Part shown: positions 45,353-54,992 of the stretch, one piece after another
Numbering within the stretch: the first letter of the stretch is position 1
Layout of the letters: each line of letters begins with the position of its first letter
DNA from: Hymenobacter setariae
GTDB lineage: Bacteria > Bacteroidota > Bacteroidia > Cytophagales > Hymenobacteraceae
DNA length: 64,000 bases
Direction of reading: 5' to 3'
Assembly: GCF_007713685.1 (NCBI RefSeq)
Contig: NZ_VMRJ01000003.1
Location: 124,001 to 188,000, forward strand
Translations under genes and position numbers: made by a program
The notes under the pieces: generated by a model
What the model saw: the letters and a program-made list of their open reading frames with translations, nothing else
What the model was told of the DNA's origin: nothing
Databases searched by the model: none

Positions 45353-45407
45353 GACCCCACCCCCGGCCCCTCCCCTCCGGGAGAGGGGAGGGGCCGGGGG
45401 TGGGGTC
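45353..45407. repeat. GC-rich inverted repeat, family B copy 1
   Basis: Arms of 24 bases (45353-45376 and 45384-45407) begin GACCCCACCCCCGG and end CCGGGGGTGGGGTC, with a 7-base loop. No T run follows. Copies recur at 54904 and, damaged, at 62546. Confidence 0.85.
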
Positions 45408-45472
45408 TCACATCCGCCGAGAATTACAATAAAAATATCATTATCAATTGGTTGATTAAAAAGGCATTTCCA

Positions 45473-46696
45473 ATGAAGCATCTTTTTCAGCAGCGCCTGC
45501 ACGACTTGCAGCACCAGCACGCCGCCCTGGTGGCCCGCCCCAACCCCGCGCAGCCGCTTGGCAACGGCATCATCGAGCGCTATCAGCACCCGGTGCTCAC
45601 AGCCCAGCACGTGCCTCTGGCCTGGCGCTACGACTTGAACCCCAGCACCAACCCGTACCTGATGGAGCGCCTAGGGGTCAATGCGGCTTTCAACGCGGGT
45701 GCCATTCGGCTTGAGGGGCGTTACCTGCTGGTGGCGCGCGTAGAGGGGCTGGACCGCAAGTCATTTTTTGCGGTGGCCGAAAGCCCCAATGGGGTCGATA
45801 ACTTCCGTTTTTGGGAGCGGCCCATTACGATGCCTGAGCTGGGCGAGCCTGACACGAACGTGTACGACATGCGCCTGACCCAGCACGAGGATGGCTGGAT
45901 TTATGGCCTGTTTTGCACCGAGCGCAAGGACCCCGCCGCCCGGCCCGGCGACGAGTCGGCCGCCGTGGCGCAGTGCGGCATTGCCCGCACCCACGACCTC
46001 ATAACCTGGGAGCGCCTGCCCGACCTGCAAACCGCCTCGGCCCAGCAGCGCAACGTGGTGTTGCACCCAGAGTTTGTGCAAGGCAAATACGCCCTCTACA
46101 CCCGCCCCCAAGACAGCTTTATTGAGGCTGGCGCGGGCGGTGGCATCGGCTTCGGTCTAGCCGACTCGATGGAGCACGCGGTGGTGACGCACGAGCAAAT
46201 AGTGGATGCCAAGCACTACCACACCGTGTACGAGGCCAAGAATGGCCAGGGTCCCGCACCCCTCAAAACCCCGTTCGGTTGGCTGCACCTCGCCCACGGC
46301 GTGCGCCACACGGCGGCTGGTTTGCGCTATGTACTCTACTTGTTTCTGACCGACTTACATAACCCAGCCCAGGTTACGCATAAGCCCGGCGGCTACTTCC
46401 TGGCGCCGGAAGGCCCCGAGCGCATCGGCGACGTCTCGAACGTCTTGTTCAGCAATGGCTGGGTGCTCGACGACGACGGCCGCGTGTGCATCTACTATGC
46501 CTCGTCGGATACGCGCATGCACGTGGCTACTTCCACCGTCGAGCAGCTGCTCGATTATGTGCAGCACACCCCCGCCGACGAGTTTACCTCGGCCGCCTCG
46601 GTGCGCAGCATCAACGAGCTGATTGACCGCAACCAGGCTCACGAGGCGGCGCAGCAGCCAGTTCCCAAGTTTGCCAGCAACGGCGTCGGCGTATGA
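45473..46696 (+). CDS. GH130 beta-1,4-mannosylglucose phosphorylase
   Basis: A 407-residue GH130 enzyme. It phosphorolyses 4-O-beta-mannosyl-glucose to mannose 1-phosphate and glucose. WRYDLNPSTNPYLMERLGVN near residue 50 and AAFNAGAIRLEGRYLLVARV are typical of GH130 subfamily 1. NVYDMRLTQHEDGWIYG carries the likely catalytic Asp. KTPFGWLHLAHGVRHT and VLDDDGRVCIYYASSDTRMHVATS complete the five-bladed propeller. No signal peptide, so cytoplasmic. It overlaps the epimerase start by 4 bases (ATGA). Confidence 0.9.
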   Translation: MKHLFQQRLHDLQHQHAALVARPNPAQPLGNGIIERYQHPVLTAQHVPLAWRYDLNPSTNPYLMERLGVNAAFNAGAIRLEGRYLLVARVEGLDRKSFFAVAESPNGVDNFRFWERPITMPELGEPDTNVYDMRLTQHEDGWIYGLFCTERKDPAARPGDESAAVAQCGIARTHDLITWERLPDLQTASAQQRNVVLHPEFVQGKYALYTRPQDSFIEAGAGGGIGFGLADSMEHAVVTHEQIVDAKHYHTVYEAKNGQGPAPLKTPFGWLHLAHGVRHTAAGLRYVLYLFLTDLHNPAQVTHKPGGYFLAPEGPERIGDVSNVLFSNGWVLDDDGRVCIYYASSDTRMHVATSTVEQLLDYVQHTPADEFTSAASVRSINELIDRNQAHEAAQQPVPKFASNGVGV

Positions 46697-47940
46697 GTGC
46701 CCTCGCCCTCAACCAGCCTACTGCCCTAGGTGCCCCCGCACTGCTCGCCACCTACCAAGCCGAGATGGCCGCCGAGCTCACGCGCATCACCGATTTCTGG
46801 CTGCGCCACGCCGTAGACGAGGTGCACGGTGGCTTTATCGGCCAGATGGATGAGAGCGGCCAAGTGGTAGCCAATGCTGCTAAAGGCGCCATCCTCAACG
46901 CCCGCATCTTGTGGACGTTTGCGGCCGCCTACCGGTATACCCAGCAGCCCGAGCACCTAGCGGCAGCTACCCGCGCCTTCGACTATTTTCTTAGCCATTT
47001 TGTTGATAGCGAGCACGGTGGTGTGTATTGGCTGCTCGATGCGCAAGGGCACGTAGTAAATACGCGCAAGCAGATGTACGCGCTGGCTTTTGCTATCTAC
47101 GGGCTCAGCGAGTACCACCTAGCCACTGGCGATGCGCGGGCGCTGACGGCTGGCCAAGTGCTGTTTGAGTGGATAGAGGCGCGTAGCTACGACCCCGCGC
47201 ATGGAGGCTACCTAGAGGCCGTGGGCCGCACCGGCGAGCCGCTGGCCGACCCACGCTTGAGCGAGAAGGACCGCCCCGCGCCTAAGACTATGAATACCCA
47301 CCTACACGTGCTAGAGGCCTACGCCAACCTCTATCGCTGCTGGCCCGACGCCCGCCTAGCCGAGCGCCTAGGTGGCTTGCTGCGCACGTTTCTGGCGCGC
47401 ATCATTGACGCACGCACCGGCCACTTGCAGCTGTTTTTCGACCTAGAATGGCAGCCGGTGGCCGACCTCGTCTCCTACGGCCACGACATTGAGACGGCCT
47501 GGCTGCTGCGCGAAGCCGCCGAAGTGCTGGGCGATGCGGCTCTGCTAACCCAGGTAAATGCCGCCGCTGCCCGGCTAGTGCAGTCCACGGCCGCCGCCCA
47601 ACTCCCCGATGGTAGCCTGCCTCATGAACTCGACCGCGCCACCGGCCACCTCGACCAGCACCGCGAGTGGTGGGTGAGTGCCGAGGCCATGGTGGGCTTC
47701 CTCGACGGCTACGCCCAAACCCACGACGAGGCCCTGTTGCGCCGCTCGTACCAAGCCTGGCAGTTTGCGCAGCGGTACCTACTCGACACCGACCTAGGAG
47801 AGTGGCGCTGGGGCGTAGAGGCCGATTATCAGCCCATGCGCGGGCAAGACAAAATTGGATTTTGGAAATGCCCGTACCACAATGCCCGCGCCTGCCTGGA
47901 AGTGTTGCACCGCTGCCGAGCGCTAACCCGGCCCGCGTGA
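46693..47940 (+). CDS. Cellobiose/mannobiose 2-epimerase
   Basis: A 415-residue (alpha/alpha)6-barrel enzyme of the AGE/cellobiose-2-epimerase family. KGAILNARILWTFAAAYR and KTMNTHLHVLEAYANLYRCW are characteristic of cellobiose 2-epimerases rather than N-acylglucosamine epimerases. YGHDIETAWLL and HREWWVSAEAMVGFLDGY supply catalytic histidines and tryptophans. It converts mannobiose to mannosyl-glucose, the substrate of the coupled GH130 phosphorylase. No signal peptide. It is translationally coupled to the preceding gene. Confidence 0.92.
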   Translation: MSALALNQPTALGAPALLATYQAEMAAELTRITDFWLRHAVDEVHGGFIGQMDESGQVVANAAKGAILNARILWTFAAAYRYTQQPEHLAAATRAFDYFLSHFVDSEHGGVYWLLDAQGHVVNTRKQMYALAFAIYGLSEYHLATGDARALTAGQVLFEWIEARSYDPAHGGYLEAVGRTGEPLADPRLSEKDRPAPKTMNTHLHVLEAYANLYRCWPDARLAERLGGLLRTFLARIIDARTGHLQLFFDLEWQPVADLVSYGHDIETAWLLREAAEVLGDAALLTQVNAAAARLVQSTAAAQLPDGSLPHELDRATGHLDQHREWWVSAEAMVGFLDGYAQTHDEALLRRSYQAWQFAQRYLLDTDLGEWRWGVEADYQPMRGQDKIGFWKCPYHNARACLEVLHRCRALTRPA

Positions 47941-48317
47941 GCTTCTGCGATAGGTAGGTCGGCCAACTACTCAAGTCAGTGCAGGAAAGTACTTGTCAAA
48001 GGCTGCGTGCTAACACGCGCTGTACCGGCTTATTCTAGTTTTAAACGATAAGAAATTGCTTGTCTAGGTCAACTCTTTGTTAAAAAAGTATCATTTCCCG
48101 GTAAGTCGTTAGATTAACTTTGCATTAAGTAAATCGCTGAATCAATGACGATTGCTACGCGATTGCTTGCTTCATTTTTGCGCTGGATGGCTAGCTTCTA
48201 GGCCACCAGCTTGGCAAAAGACTTACGAGCTGACTTGCGCCTGAATTGCATTATGCAAAGCGCGCGGCTCGTTGCTGCCACGTTTCTATTTCCCACCCTT
48301 CTTTCCGTGTTACTCTG
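47941..48317 (+). promoter_or_regulatory. Leader and promoter region of susC
   Basis: This 377-bp gap has no gene. TAACTTTG (48115-48122) is a good -7 box; no -33 element is clear. It would give susC a 5' leader of about 190 bases. TTTCCCACCC (48289-48298) lies 19 bases before the start, the same word as in four other genes of the mannan locus. Confidence 0.5.
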
Positions 48318-51300
48318 ATGAGACAACGGTACTTCATTTTCCTGCTCTGCCTGTTGCTGGCCCCAGCGCTGGCCTGGGCCCAAGCCGCCGCCACCGTGCG
48401 GGGCGTGGTGAAAGACGCCGTGACTGGCGAACCCCTCCCCAGCGTGACGGTGCTCGTGAAGGGCACCACCCAGGGTACGGCCTCCAATGCCGATGGCTCG
48501 TACTCCGTTGGTATCCCCGCCGGGGGCGCCACGCTGGTGTTTTCCTACGTGGGCTACCTGGCCCAGGAGCTGCCCGTGACTGAGGGCGGCACCAAGGACA
48601 TCAACCTAAAAGCCGATACCAAGCAGCTCGACGACGTGGTAGTCGTGGGCTACGGCACCGTGGCCAAGAGCGACCTCACCGGCTCGGTGGGCGTGCTGAA
48701 AGGCAGTGAGTTAAATAAAACGCCCGCTTCGTCGGTTGACCAATTGCTGCAAGGTAAGGTAGCGGGTGTACAGGTGATTGTGCCCTCGGGCGAGCCGGGC
48801 GCGGGCGCCACGGTGCGCATCCGGGGCTCTAGCTCGCTCAACGGCTCGAACAGTCCGCTGCTGGTGGTAGACGGTTTTCCGTGGGGCGACGCGGGCAACC
48901 TCAAGCAGATTAACCCCGACGACATCGCTAGCATTGAGGTGCTAAAGGATGCCTCGTCGGCGGCCATCTACGGCTCGCGGGGTGCCAACGGCGTGATTCT
49001 AGTGACCACCAAGCGCGGCAAGGTTGGCAAAACCAGCCTCACGCTGAGTACCCTCAATACGCTCTCGACCCTGCCCAGCAAGCTCGATGTGTGGGGCAAC
49101 CCCATCGACGAGGCTACCATCAGCAACGAGGCGCGCAGCAATGCAGGGCTTGCGCCGCTCTACATCGGCCAAGACTACCTAGGGACCTACTACCCCTCGC
49201 TGGCCGAGCTGCGCGGCACCGACCCCAACAAGCCGCAGTGGCCCTACAGCACCTACTGGCCCGATTTGGTGTACCGCAACCCCTTCTCGCAGAGCTATAC
49301 TCTCACGGCCAACGGCGGCACCGAGCGCACCAAGTTTTCGGTGTCAGGCAACTACTACCGCGAGGAAGGCTTGGCCATCAAGAACGCCTACGACCGCTAC
49401 AACGGCCGCCTGAACCTAGAGCAAAAGCTGTTTGACAACGTGACGGCGGGCGTCAACCTTATCCTGACGCATACCCAGCGCACGGGGGGCGGCCTAGGAG
49501 CCGGGCGCTCGTCCATCTTCCCGGTCTACAATACCGATGGCTCGTACTTCCGCATCGGGCCGCTCGACTACGGCAACCCCATCGGCATTGCCGAAAACGT
49601 GACCAACAAGAGCCGCGGCTTTGACGTGCTGGGCACGCTGTTCGTGAGCTGGGACCTGACCAAGTGGCTGAATTTCCGCACCCAGATTAGCGACCGCTAC
49701 GGCAACTCGGTAGACGACAACTACCAGCCGCGTAACATCACCTACACCGGCTACCAGTTCAACGGTTTCGGTACGATAAACAACTTTAACAACAACGAAA
49801 TTCTCAATGAGAACTACTTCACGCTCAACAAGCAAGTAGGTATTCACGGCTTCAACGCCGTGGCGGGCTTCACCACGCAGTCGTTCAATGTGCGCACCTC
49901 GGCGCTCGAAGGCCGCGGCTTTATCAGCGACGTGCTGGGCAACGAAAACCTGAACTCGGCCACCACCCAGGTCATCAACAACGGCGGCAATAAGTCGCTG
50001 CTCAACTCCTTCCTAGGTCGCCTCAACTACTCGCTGCGCGACCGCTACCTGTTCACCTTCACCGGCCGCGCCGACGGCTCGTCTAAGTTCGGCGCCAACA
50101 ACAAGTGGGCCTTCTTCCCCTCGGCCGCGCTGGCCTGGAAAATGCAGGAAGAAGAATTTATCAAAGCCATTCCGAGCATTTCGGAAGCCAAGCTGCGCGT
50201 AAGCTACGGCCTCACCGGCAACCAGGGCATCAGCCCCTACCAGACGCTCGACCGCTTGGGTTTGGCCCGCTACTACACCGGCGGCGCCTTCCAGACGGGC
50301 TACGGCCCCGGCGTGTTTGCCTACGATGGTTACAACAAAATTTGGGAGGGCGTGCCCAACCCCGACTTGAAGTGGGAAACGACCTCGCAAATCGACGCCG
50401 GCCTCGACCTAGGCTTTGCCAACCAGCGCTTTACGGTGAGCCTCGACTACTACTACAAGCGCACCCGCGACCTGCTGCGCCAGAGCTACATCACGCCTTC
50501 GTCGGGCTACGACCGGGTGTGGGTGAACGACGGCGTGATTGAAAACCAGGGCGTAGAACTGGGCTTGAACGCTGAAATCCTGAACGGGCCGGTGCAGTGG
50601 AGCGTGGGCGGCAACTTCACCCTGAACCGCAACAAGCTGGTGAGCCTAGGGGCCGACAACTTCGTGTGGAACGGCGCCACCATCGAGATGCTGCGCTCGC
50701 CCCTCAATGCCTACATCGTGGGCCAGCCCGTCAACGTGTTCTACGGCTACCGCACCAACGGTGTGATTCAGAACACCAATGAGGGCAGCGCCTCGGGCCT
50801 GACCGGCGACATGGCTAAGCCCGGCGAGCTGCGCTACGTGGACCTGAACGGCGACGGCAAAATCACGGAAGCCGACCGCACCATCATCGGCAACCCCAAC
50901 CCCAAGTTTCTCTACAGCTTCAATACCAGCCTGCGGTTCAAGGGCTTCGACCTAGGGGCCCAGCTCTACGGGGTGTACGGCAACGACGTGTTTGACTTCA
51001 ACAAGTTCTCGCCCAGCCGCCAGCTCCAGCGCTGGACGCCCGACAACCCCACCAACGCCTTCCCGAGCGTGAACTCTAACCGCGCCTACTACGGCTCCGA
51101 TTGGTTCGTGACCAGCGGCTCGTTCCTGCGGGTGCAAAACGTGACTATCGGCTACAACTTCAAGTCGAACATTATCAAGGGGGTGCAGACGCTGCGAGTG
51201 TACTTCTCGGGCAATAACCTCTACACCTTCACGGGCTTCCACACCGGCTACGACCCCGAGGTGCAAGCCAACGGCCAGGCCGGTGGCGCCTATCCCCGCC

Positions 51301-51338
51301 CGCGGGCCCTGTCGCTGGGCGTCAACATCGGTATCTAA
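48318..51338 (+). CDS. susC: SusC/RagA-type TonB-dependent transporter
   Basis: A 1006-residue outer-membrane transporter. The signal peptide MRQRYFIFLLCLLLAPALAWA is followed by a CarboxypepD-like domain (GVVKDAVTGEPLPSVTVLVKG). The TonB-box-like DDVVVVGYGT and plug follow (SVDQLLQGKVAGVQV, SPLLVVDGFPW, GSRGANGVILVTTK), then a 22-strand barrel ending LSLGVNIGI. It imports mannan oligosaccharides with SusD as lid. I start at ATG 48318; upstream codons are the leader. Length is normal for the family. Confidence 0.93.
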   Translation: MRQRYFIFLLCLLLAPALAWAQAAATVRGVVKDAVTGEPLPSVTVLVKGTTQGTASNADGSYSVGIPAGGATLVFSYVGYLAQELPVTEGGTKDINLKADTKQLDDVVVVGYGTVAKSDLTGSVGVLKGSELNKTPASSVDQLLQGKVAGVQVIVPSGEPGAGATVRIRGSSSLNGSNSPLLVVDGFPWGDAGNLKQINPDDIASIEVLKDASSAAIYGSRGANGVILVTTKRGKVGKTSLTLSTLNTLSTLPSKLDVWGNPIDEATISNEARSNAGLAPLYIGQDYLGTYYPSLAELRGTDPNKPQWPYSTYWPDLVYRNPFSQSYTLTANGGTERTKFSVSGNYYREEGLAIKNAYDRYNGRLNLEQKLFDNVTAGVNLILTHTQRTGGGLGAGRSSIFPVYNTDGSYFRIGPLDYGNPIGIAENVTNKSRGFDVLGTLFVSWDLTKWLNFRTQISDRYGNSVDDNYQPRNITYTGYQFNGFGTINNFNNNEILNENYFTLNKQVGIHGFNAVAGFTTQSFNVRTSALEGRGFISDVLGNENLNSATTQVINNGGNKSLLNSFLGRLNYSLRDRYLFTFTGRADGSSKFGANNKWAFFPSAALAWKMQEEEFIKAIPSISEAKLRVSYGLTGNQGISPYQTLDRLGLARYYTGGAFQTGYGPGVFAYDGYNKIWEGVPNPDLKWETTSQIDAGLDLGFANQRFTVSLDYYYKRTRDLLRQSYITPSSGYDRVWVNDGVIENQGVELGLNAEILNGPVQWSVGGNFTLNRNKLVSLGADNFVWNGATIEMLRSPLNAYIVGQPVNVFYGYRTNGVIQNTNEGSASGLTGDMAKPGELRYVDLNGDGKITEADRTIIGNPNPKFLYSFNTSLRFKGFDLGAQLYGVYGNDVFDFNKFSPSRQLQRWTPDNPTNAFPSVNSNRAYYGSDWFVTSGSFLRVQNVTIGYNFKSNIIKGVQTLRVYFSGNNLYTFTGFHTGYDPEVQANGQAGGAYPRPRALSLGVNIGI

Positions 51339-51365
51339 TCCAACGGCTTTTCCCACCCTCGCGCT

Positions 51366-52841
51366 ATGCAATTTCTCAAAACCCTAGGTCTGGCCGTGGC
51401 CCTCACCGGGCTCGCCACCGCCTGCTCGCTCAAGGAGGAGCCCTACGGCTTCATCTCGCAAACCAACTTCTACAAAACCGAGTCGGACGCCAACGCGGCG
51501 CTGGTGTATGCCTACGCCATCTTGCCCGAAATCGAGTACTACTCGCGCGGCTTCATCACCATCACCGAGCTGCCCACCGAGGATATCACCCTCAAGCCCG
51601 ACGCCGGCGCCAGCAACTTCGAGTTTGACCGCCTGGCCGTGCGGGCCGACAACGTAGACCTGACCACCACTTGGCGCTACGCCTACATCGGCATCAATCG
51701 CGCTAATGCCGTGATTGGCAACGTACCGAGCATCACGGCCATGGCCCAGGCCAACCGCGACCAGCTGGTGGGCGAGGCGTATTTCTTGCGGGCGCTGCAC
51801 TACTTCAATGTGGTGCGCCTGTTTGGGGCCGCGCCGCTGCACACCACGCCCGTCACCTCGCTCAGCCAGACCAATGCGGCCAAGGGCACCATGCAGGAGA
51901 TTTACGCGCTCATCACCGATGACCTGAAGAAGGCCATCGCCATGACCGACGTGACCCGCCGCGATGGCCGCGCCAACAAAGTGGCCGCCTGGGGTCTGCT
52001 CGCCAAAGTAGATGCCACCCTGGCCTCGGGCAAGAACACCGGCGTGCCGGGCTACGAGTTTGTGACCGACGCCGCTGCTCTCTACGCCGAGGCCAAAACC
52101 ATGGCCACCAACGTGACGACCAACACCAGCTACGGCCTCGACTCGGACTTGAAAGCCGTGTTTGACGTGACCAAAAAGAGCGGGCCCGAGCACATTTTTG
52201 ACGTAGCCACCGACCGCAGCGGCCTCACCGAGGGCAACTTCTCGAAGCTGCCGCTGATGTTCATTCCCTACATCGACGGGGCGGTATTCACCCTCAATGA
52301 TGGCACGGCGCTGAAGTCAGGCTACAACCACTTCATCACCGAGCCAGCGCTTTACAACAGCTTTGACCCGGCCGACAAGCGCAAGACCGACCTGATACCC
52401 AACCAGGTAACGGTAAACAACAAAACGACCACCCTAGGTATCAACGACTACAGCCGGCCCTTCACCCGCAAGTTTATCGACCCCGGCCAGGTGGGCGAGC
52501 AAACCAGCGCCAACACCCCCGTGCTGCGCTACGCCGACGTGCTGCTGCTGCTGGCCGAGGCCAGCGGCCCCACCACCGAGGGCTACGCGGCCATCAACCG
52601 GGTGCGGGCCCGGGCGGGCTTAGGTGCCCTCACGCCGGGGCTCAGCGCCGCGGCCTTCTTCGACGCCGTGATACAGGAGCGCGCCTGGGAGCTGTGCTTC
52701 GAGGGCAACCGCCTCTTCGACCTGCGCCGCAGCCACAAAATGGAATCGGTACTGGTGCAGAAGTACGGCAAGACCATCACTGGCGACGCCTACTACTTCC
52801 CCATCCCGAGCCGCGAAGTTGACCTGAATTCTCTCCTCTAA
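51366..52841 (+). CDS. susD: SusD/RagB-family glycan-binding lipoprotein
   Basis: A 491-residue surface lipoprotein. The N-terminus (FLKTLGLAVALTGLATACSL) has a lipobox with Cys20. Helical SusD features follow: YIGINRANAVIGNV, QLVGEAYFLRALHYFNVVRL and RYADVLLLLAEASG. The C-terminal block ERAWELCFEGNRLFDLRR and YYFPIPSREVDLN are diagnostic. It forms the extracellular lid of the SusC barrel next to it, with 27 bp between genes. TTTTCCCACCC precedes its start by 7 bases. Confidence 0.94.
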   Translation: MQFLKTLGLAVALTGLATACSLKEEPYGFISQTNFYKTESDANAALVYAYAILPEIEYYSRGFITITELPTEDITLKPDAGASNFEFDRLAVRADNVDLTTTWRYAYIGINRANAVIGNVPSITAMAQANRDQLVGEAYFLRALHYFNVVRLFGAAPLHTTPVTSLSQTNAAKGTMQEIYALITDDLKKAIAMTDVTRRDGRANKVAAWGLLAKVDATLASGKNTGVPGYEFVTDAAALYAEAKTMATNVTTNTSYGLDSDLKAVFDVTKKSGPEHIFDVATDRSGLTEGNFSKLPLMFIPYIDGAVFTLNDGTALKSGYNHFITEPALYNSFDPADKRKTDLIPNQVTVNNKTTTLGINDYSRPFTRKFIDPGQVGEQTSANTPVLRYADVLLLLAEASGPTTEGYAAINRVRARAGLGALTPGLSAAAFFDAVIQERAWELCFEGNRLFDLRRSHKMESVLVQKYGKTITGDAYYFPIPSREVDLNSLL

Positions 52842-52857
52842 CTGCATCCCTAGGTAT

Positions 52858-53733
52858 ATGAATCAGAACTTTAAACTCCTAAGCCTGGGGGCGCTAGCGA
52901 GCCTGGGCCTGCTGGGTAGCTGCAAGCAAGACCCGTTTGACGGCATCCAGAGCCACGAGCGCGCTATCACGTCCTTCACCCTTGATAAGGGTCAGATTGG
53001 GGTGGCTGAAATTGCGCGAACTACCGCCGACACCAGCAAGGTGACGGTGTATGTGGTGAAAGGCACCGACCTCTCGAAGGTGACGCCGACCATCGAAACC
53101 TCGTACAAGGCCACCGTGTCGCCGGGCTCGGGTAGCATCACCAATTTCGCAGCCGGCCGCAACCGGGCGGTGTATATGGTCACCTCCGAATCGGGCGAAA
53201 CGCGGCCTTGGGTGGTGCAGGTCAAGGACTACCAGTCGGACCTAGACGGCACCTGGAAGGTGAGCAGCCTGATGTTCCAGTATTTCATCGGCGAGGGCCA
53301 GAGCTGGGGCTGGAACGGCACCAAAAGCGCCGCCAGTAATATGCCCGACGCTGCCAAAGAGTTAGATAACACCCTCACCTTCGCCGTGACGGGCGTCACC
53401 GCCACCGGCAACCTGACGGGTACTTTCACCAACAACGCGGGCACCGATGCCGCATTTGGCGACTTTAAGCAGGCCAGTGGCAGCGACTTCAACTACAAGT
53501 TTCGCCGGCTACCTAAAAGCTCCGGTACGTTCCTGCGCGACTTCACCGATAATACGCTGACCTTCAACCCTGGCACCGGCCAGAGCAAGACCATTCCGCT
53601 GGAGTTCAATGCTGATAAGTCGCAGCTCAAGCTCTCGTTCAACGTGCAGCCCTACGACATCGACTGGAACGGCAGCGGCGCTAAGCAGGAGCTGGGCGGC
53701 GCTAAGTTCTTCTGGTATACGTTGCAGAAGTAG
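52858..53733 (+). CDS. SusE-position surface lipoprotein of unknown family
   Basis: A 291-residue lipoprotein (lipobox LLGSC near residue 21). The N-terminal part (ITSFTLDKGQIGVAEIA, VYVVKGTDLSKVTPTIETS) resembles DUF5018-like immunoglobulin domains. The C-terminal part (LDGTWKVSSLMFQYFIGE, DIDWNGSGAKQELGGAKF) looks like a separate beta-rich domain. It lies 16 bp after susD, in the place where surface glycan-binding proteins are found, so it probably binds mannan. Family assignment is weak. Confidence 0.6.
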   Translation: MNQNFKLLSLGALASLGLLGSCKQDPFDGIQSHERAITSFTLDKGQIGVAEIARTTADTSKVTVYVVKGTDLSKVTPTIETSYKATVSPGSGSITNFAAGRNRAVYMVTSESGETRPWVVQVKDYQSDLDGTWKVSSLMFQYFIGEGQSWGWNGTKSAASNMPDAAKELDNTLTFAVTGVTATGNLTGTFTNNAGTDAAFGDFKQASGSDFNYKFRRLPKSSGTFLRDFTDNTLTFNPGTGQSKTIPLEFNADKSQLKLSFNVQPYDIDWNGSGAKQELGGAKFFWYTLQK

Positions 53734-53789
53734 CCTATGTGGCCGTAGCGCGGACTTCTGGGCCGCGCTACTTTTCACCCGTCTGAAAA

Positions 53790-53880
53790 CGTTTGTCACT
53801 GCGAGCGCAGCGAAGCAATCGCACTTGTTCGGCCGCGCCATTCGGATGCAATTGCTTCGCTACGCTCGCAATGACAAACG
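53790..53880. repeat. Intergenic inverted repeat, family A copy 5
   Basis: CGTTTGTCACTGCGAGCGCA and AGCGAAGCAAT on the left match ATTGCTTCGCT and CGCTCGCAATGACAAACG on the right with few mismatches. It lies between the SusE-like gene and the compact GH26 gene. It diverges from the other copies in the outer arm (CACTGCGAGC for CATGCTGAGC). Confidence 0.8.
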
Positions 53881-53928
53881 TCTTTAATTGCTTGAGATAG
53901 CCCCTTAGGTCGCCCTTTTTCTCCTTTT

Positions 53929-54891
53929 ATGTTTCGACCTCTTCACCTCGCTTTGCTGAGCGCCGCGCTGCTAACGGCACCTAGGGCCTTCGCCCAATCG
54001 ACCAAGGTACTGCCTTATCTCCAGCGCATTTCGGGCACCAAAACCTTGGCGGGCCAGCACAACAAGGAGCCCAACGCCGAGCCCACGAAGTGGACCGACT
54101 ATATCTATCGCACCACTGGCAAGTACCCCGCACTGTGGAGCGGCGATTTCTTGTTTCAGCAAGAAAACATCGACAACCGCTGGAAGATGGTGAAGGAAGC
54201 CGAGCGCCAGTACCGGCAGGGGGCGGCCGTGAATATCATGTGGCACGCCTGCCCGCCCGCCTCGGGCGAGCCCTGCGGCTGGGACCCCGGCCTGCTCAAC
54301 CAACTGCTCACCGATGCGCAGTGGCAAGAGCTTATCACCGATGGCACCCCATTGAACAAGACCTGGAAGTCGCGCATGGATGATATCGCCGTGTACTTGC
54401 AGTACCTGAAGGACAAGAAAGTAGAGGTGCTGTTCAGGCCCCTGCACGAGATGAACCAGGGCAAGTTTTGGTGGGGCGGGCGCCCGGGCCCGCAGGGCAC
54501 GGCGCGCCTCTACCAAATCACCCACGACTATCTCGCCAAGACCAAAGGTCTCACTAACCTTATCTGGGTCTGGGACATGCAGGACATGAGCCGTGACTTT
54601 GCCCAGTATAACCCCGGCGAGAAGTACTGGGATGTGTTCGCCTTTGACGTCTACGACAAAGGCTACGACCAGTCGTGGTACGACTACATCCGGCCCATTG
54701 TGGGCCAGAAGCCGATGGCCATTGGCGAGTGCGCCGTGCTGCCCACACCAGAAATACTGGCCCAGCAGCCGCGCTGGGTATTTTTCATGGATTGGGCCGA
54801 GCTGGTGCAGGAGAAAAACTCGGTCGAAACCATCCGCCGCATTTATAACGACCCTAGGGTGCTGACGCGCGACGAGCTGCCGAAGTGGTAG
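53929..54891 (+). CDS. GH26 beta-mannanase, compact
   Basis: A 320-residue secreted GH26 enzyme with a signal peptide (residues 1-22) and only the catalytic domain. FRPLHEMNQG has acid/base Glu174, and MAIGECAV has nucleophile Glu267. The alignment with the catalytic domain of the GH26 protein at 40334-42013 is close and nearly gap-free through the first 220 residues. It lacks the binding domain and T9SS signal, so it is probably periplasmic. It may trim imported oligomers to mannobiose. Confidence 0.92.
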   Translation: MFRPLHLALLSAALLTAPRAFAQSTKVLPYLQRISGTKTLAGQHNKEPNAEPTKWTDYIYRTTGKYPALWSGDFLFQQENIDNRWKMVKEAERQYRQGAAVNIMWHACPPASGEPCGWDPGLLNQLLTDAQWQELITDGTPLNKTWKSRMDDIAVYLQYLKDKKVEVLFRPLHEMNQGKFWWGGRPGPQGTARLYQITHDYLAKTKGLTNLIWVWDMQDMSRDFAQYNPGEKYWDVFAFDVYDKGYDQSWYDYIRPIVGQKPMAIGECAVLPTPEILAQQPRWVFFMDWAELVQEKNSVETIRRIYNDPRVLTRDELPKW

Positions 54892-54903
54892 CTGGTTAGG
54901 CAT

Positions 54904-54957
54904 AGGACCCCACCCCCGGCCCCTCTCCCGGAGGGGAGGGGCCGGGGGTGGGGTCCT
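54904..54957. repeat. GC-rich inverted repeat, family B copy 2
   Basis: AGGACCCCACCCCCGGCCCC pairs with GGGGCCGGGGGTGGGGTCCT, with a loop of about 10 bases. It lies between the GH26 and DUF5060 genes, as copy 1 lies between the symporter and GH130. Confidence 0.85.
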
Positions 54958-54992
54958 GCGAGCGATGAGCCCTTAACTCAACTACTATAACC

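Noticed and set aside
45353..45407. Family B hairpin as a classical terminator of the symporter gene
   Set aside because: The stem is strong but no T run follows, and near-identical copies recur elsewhere, so a repeat element fits better.
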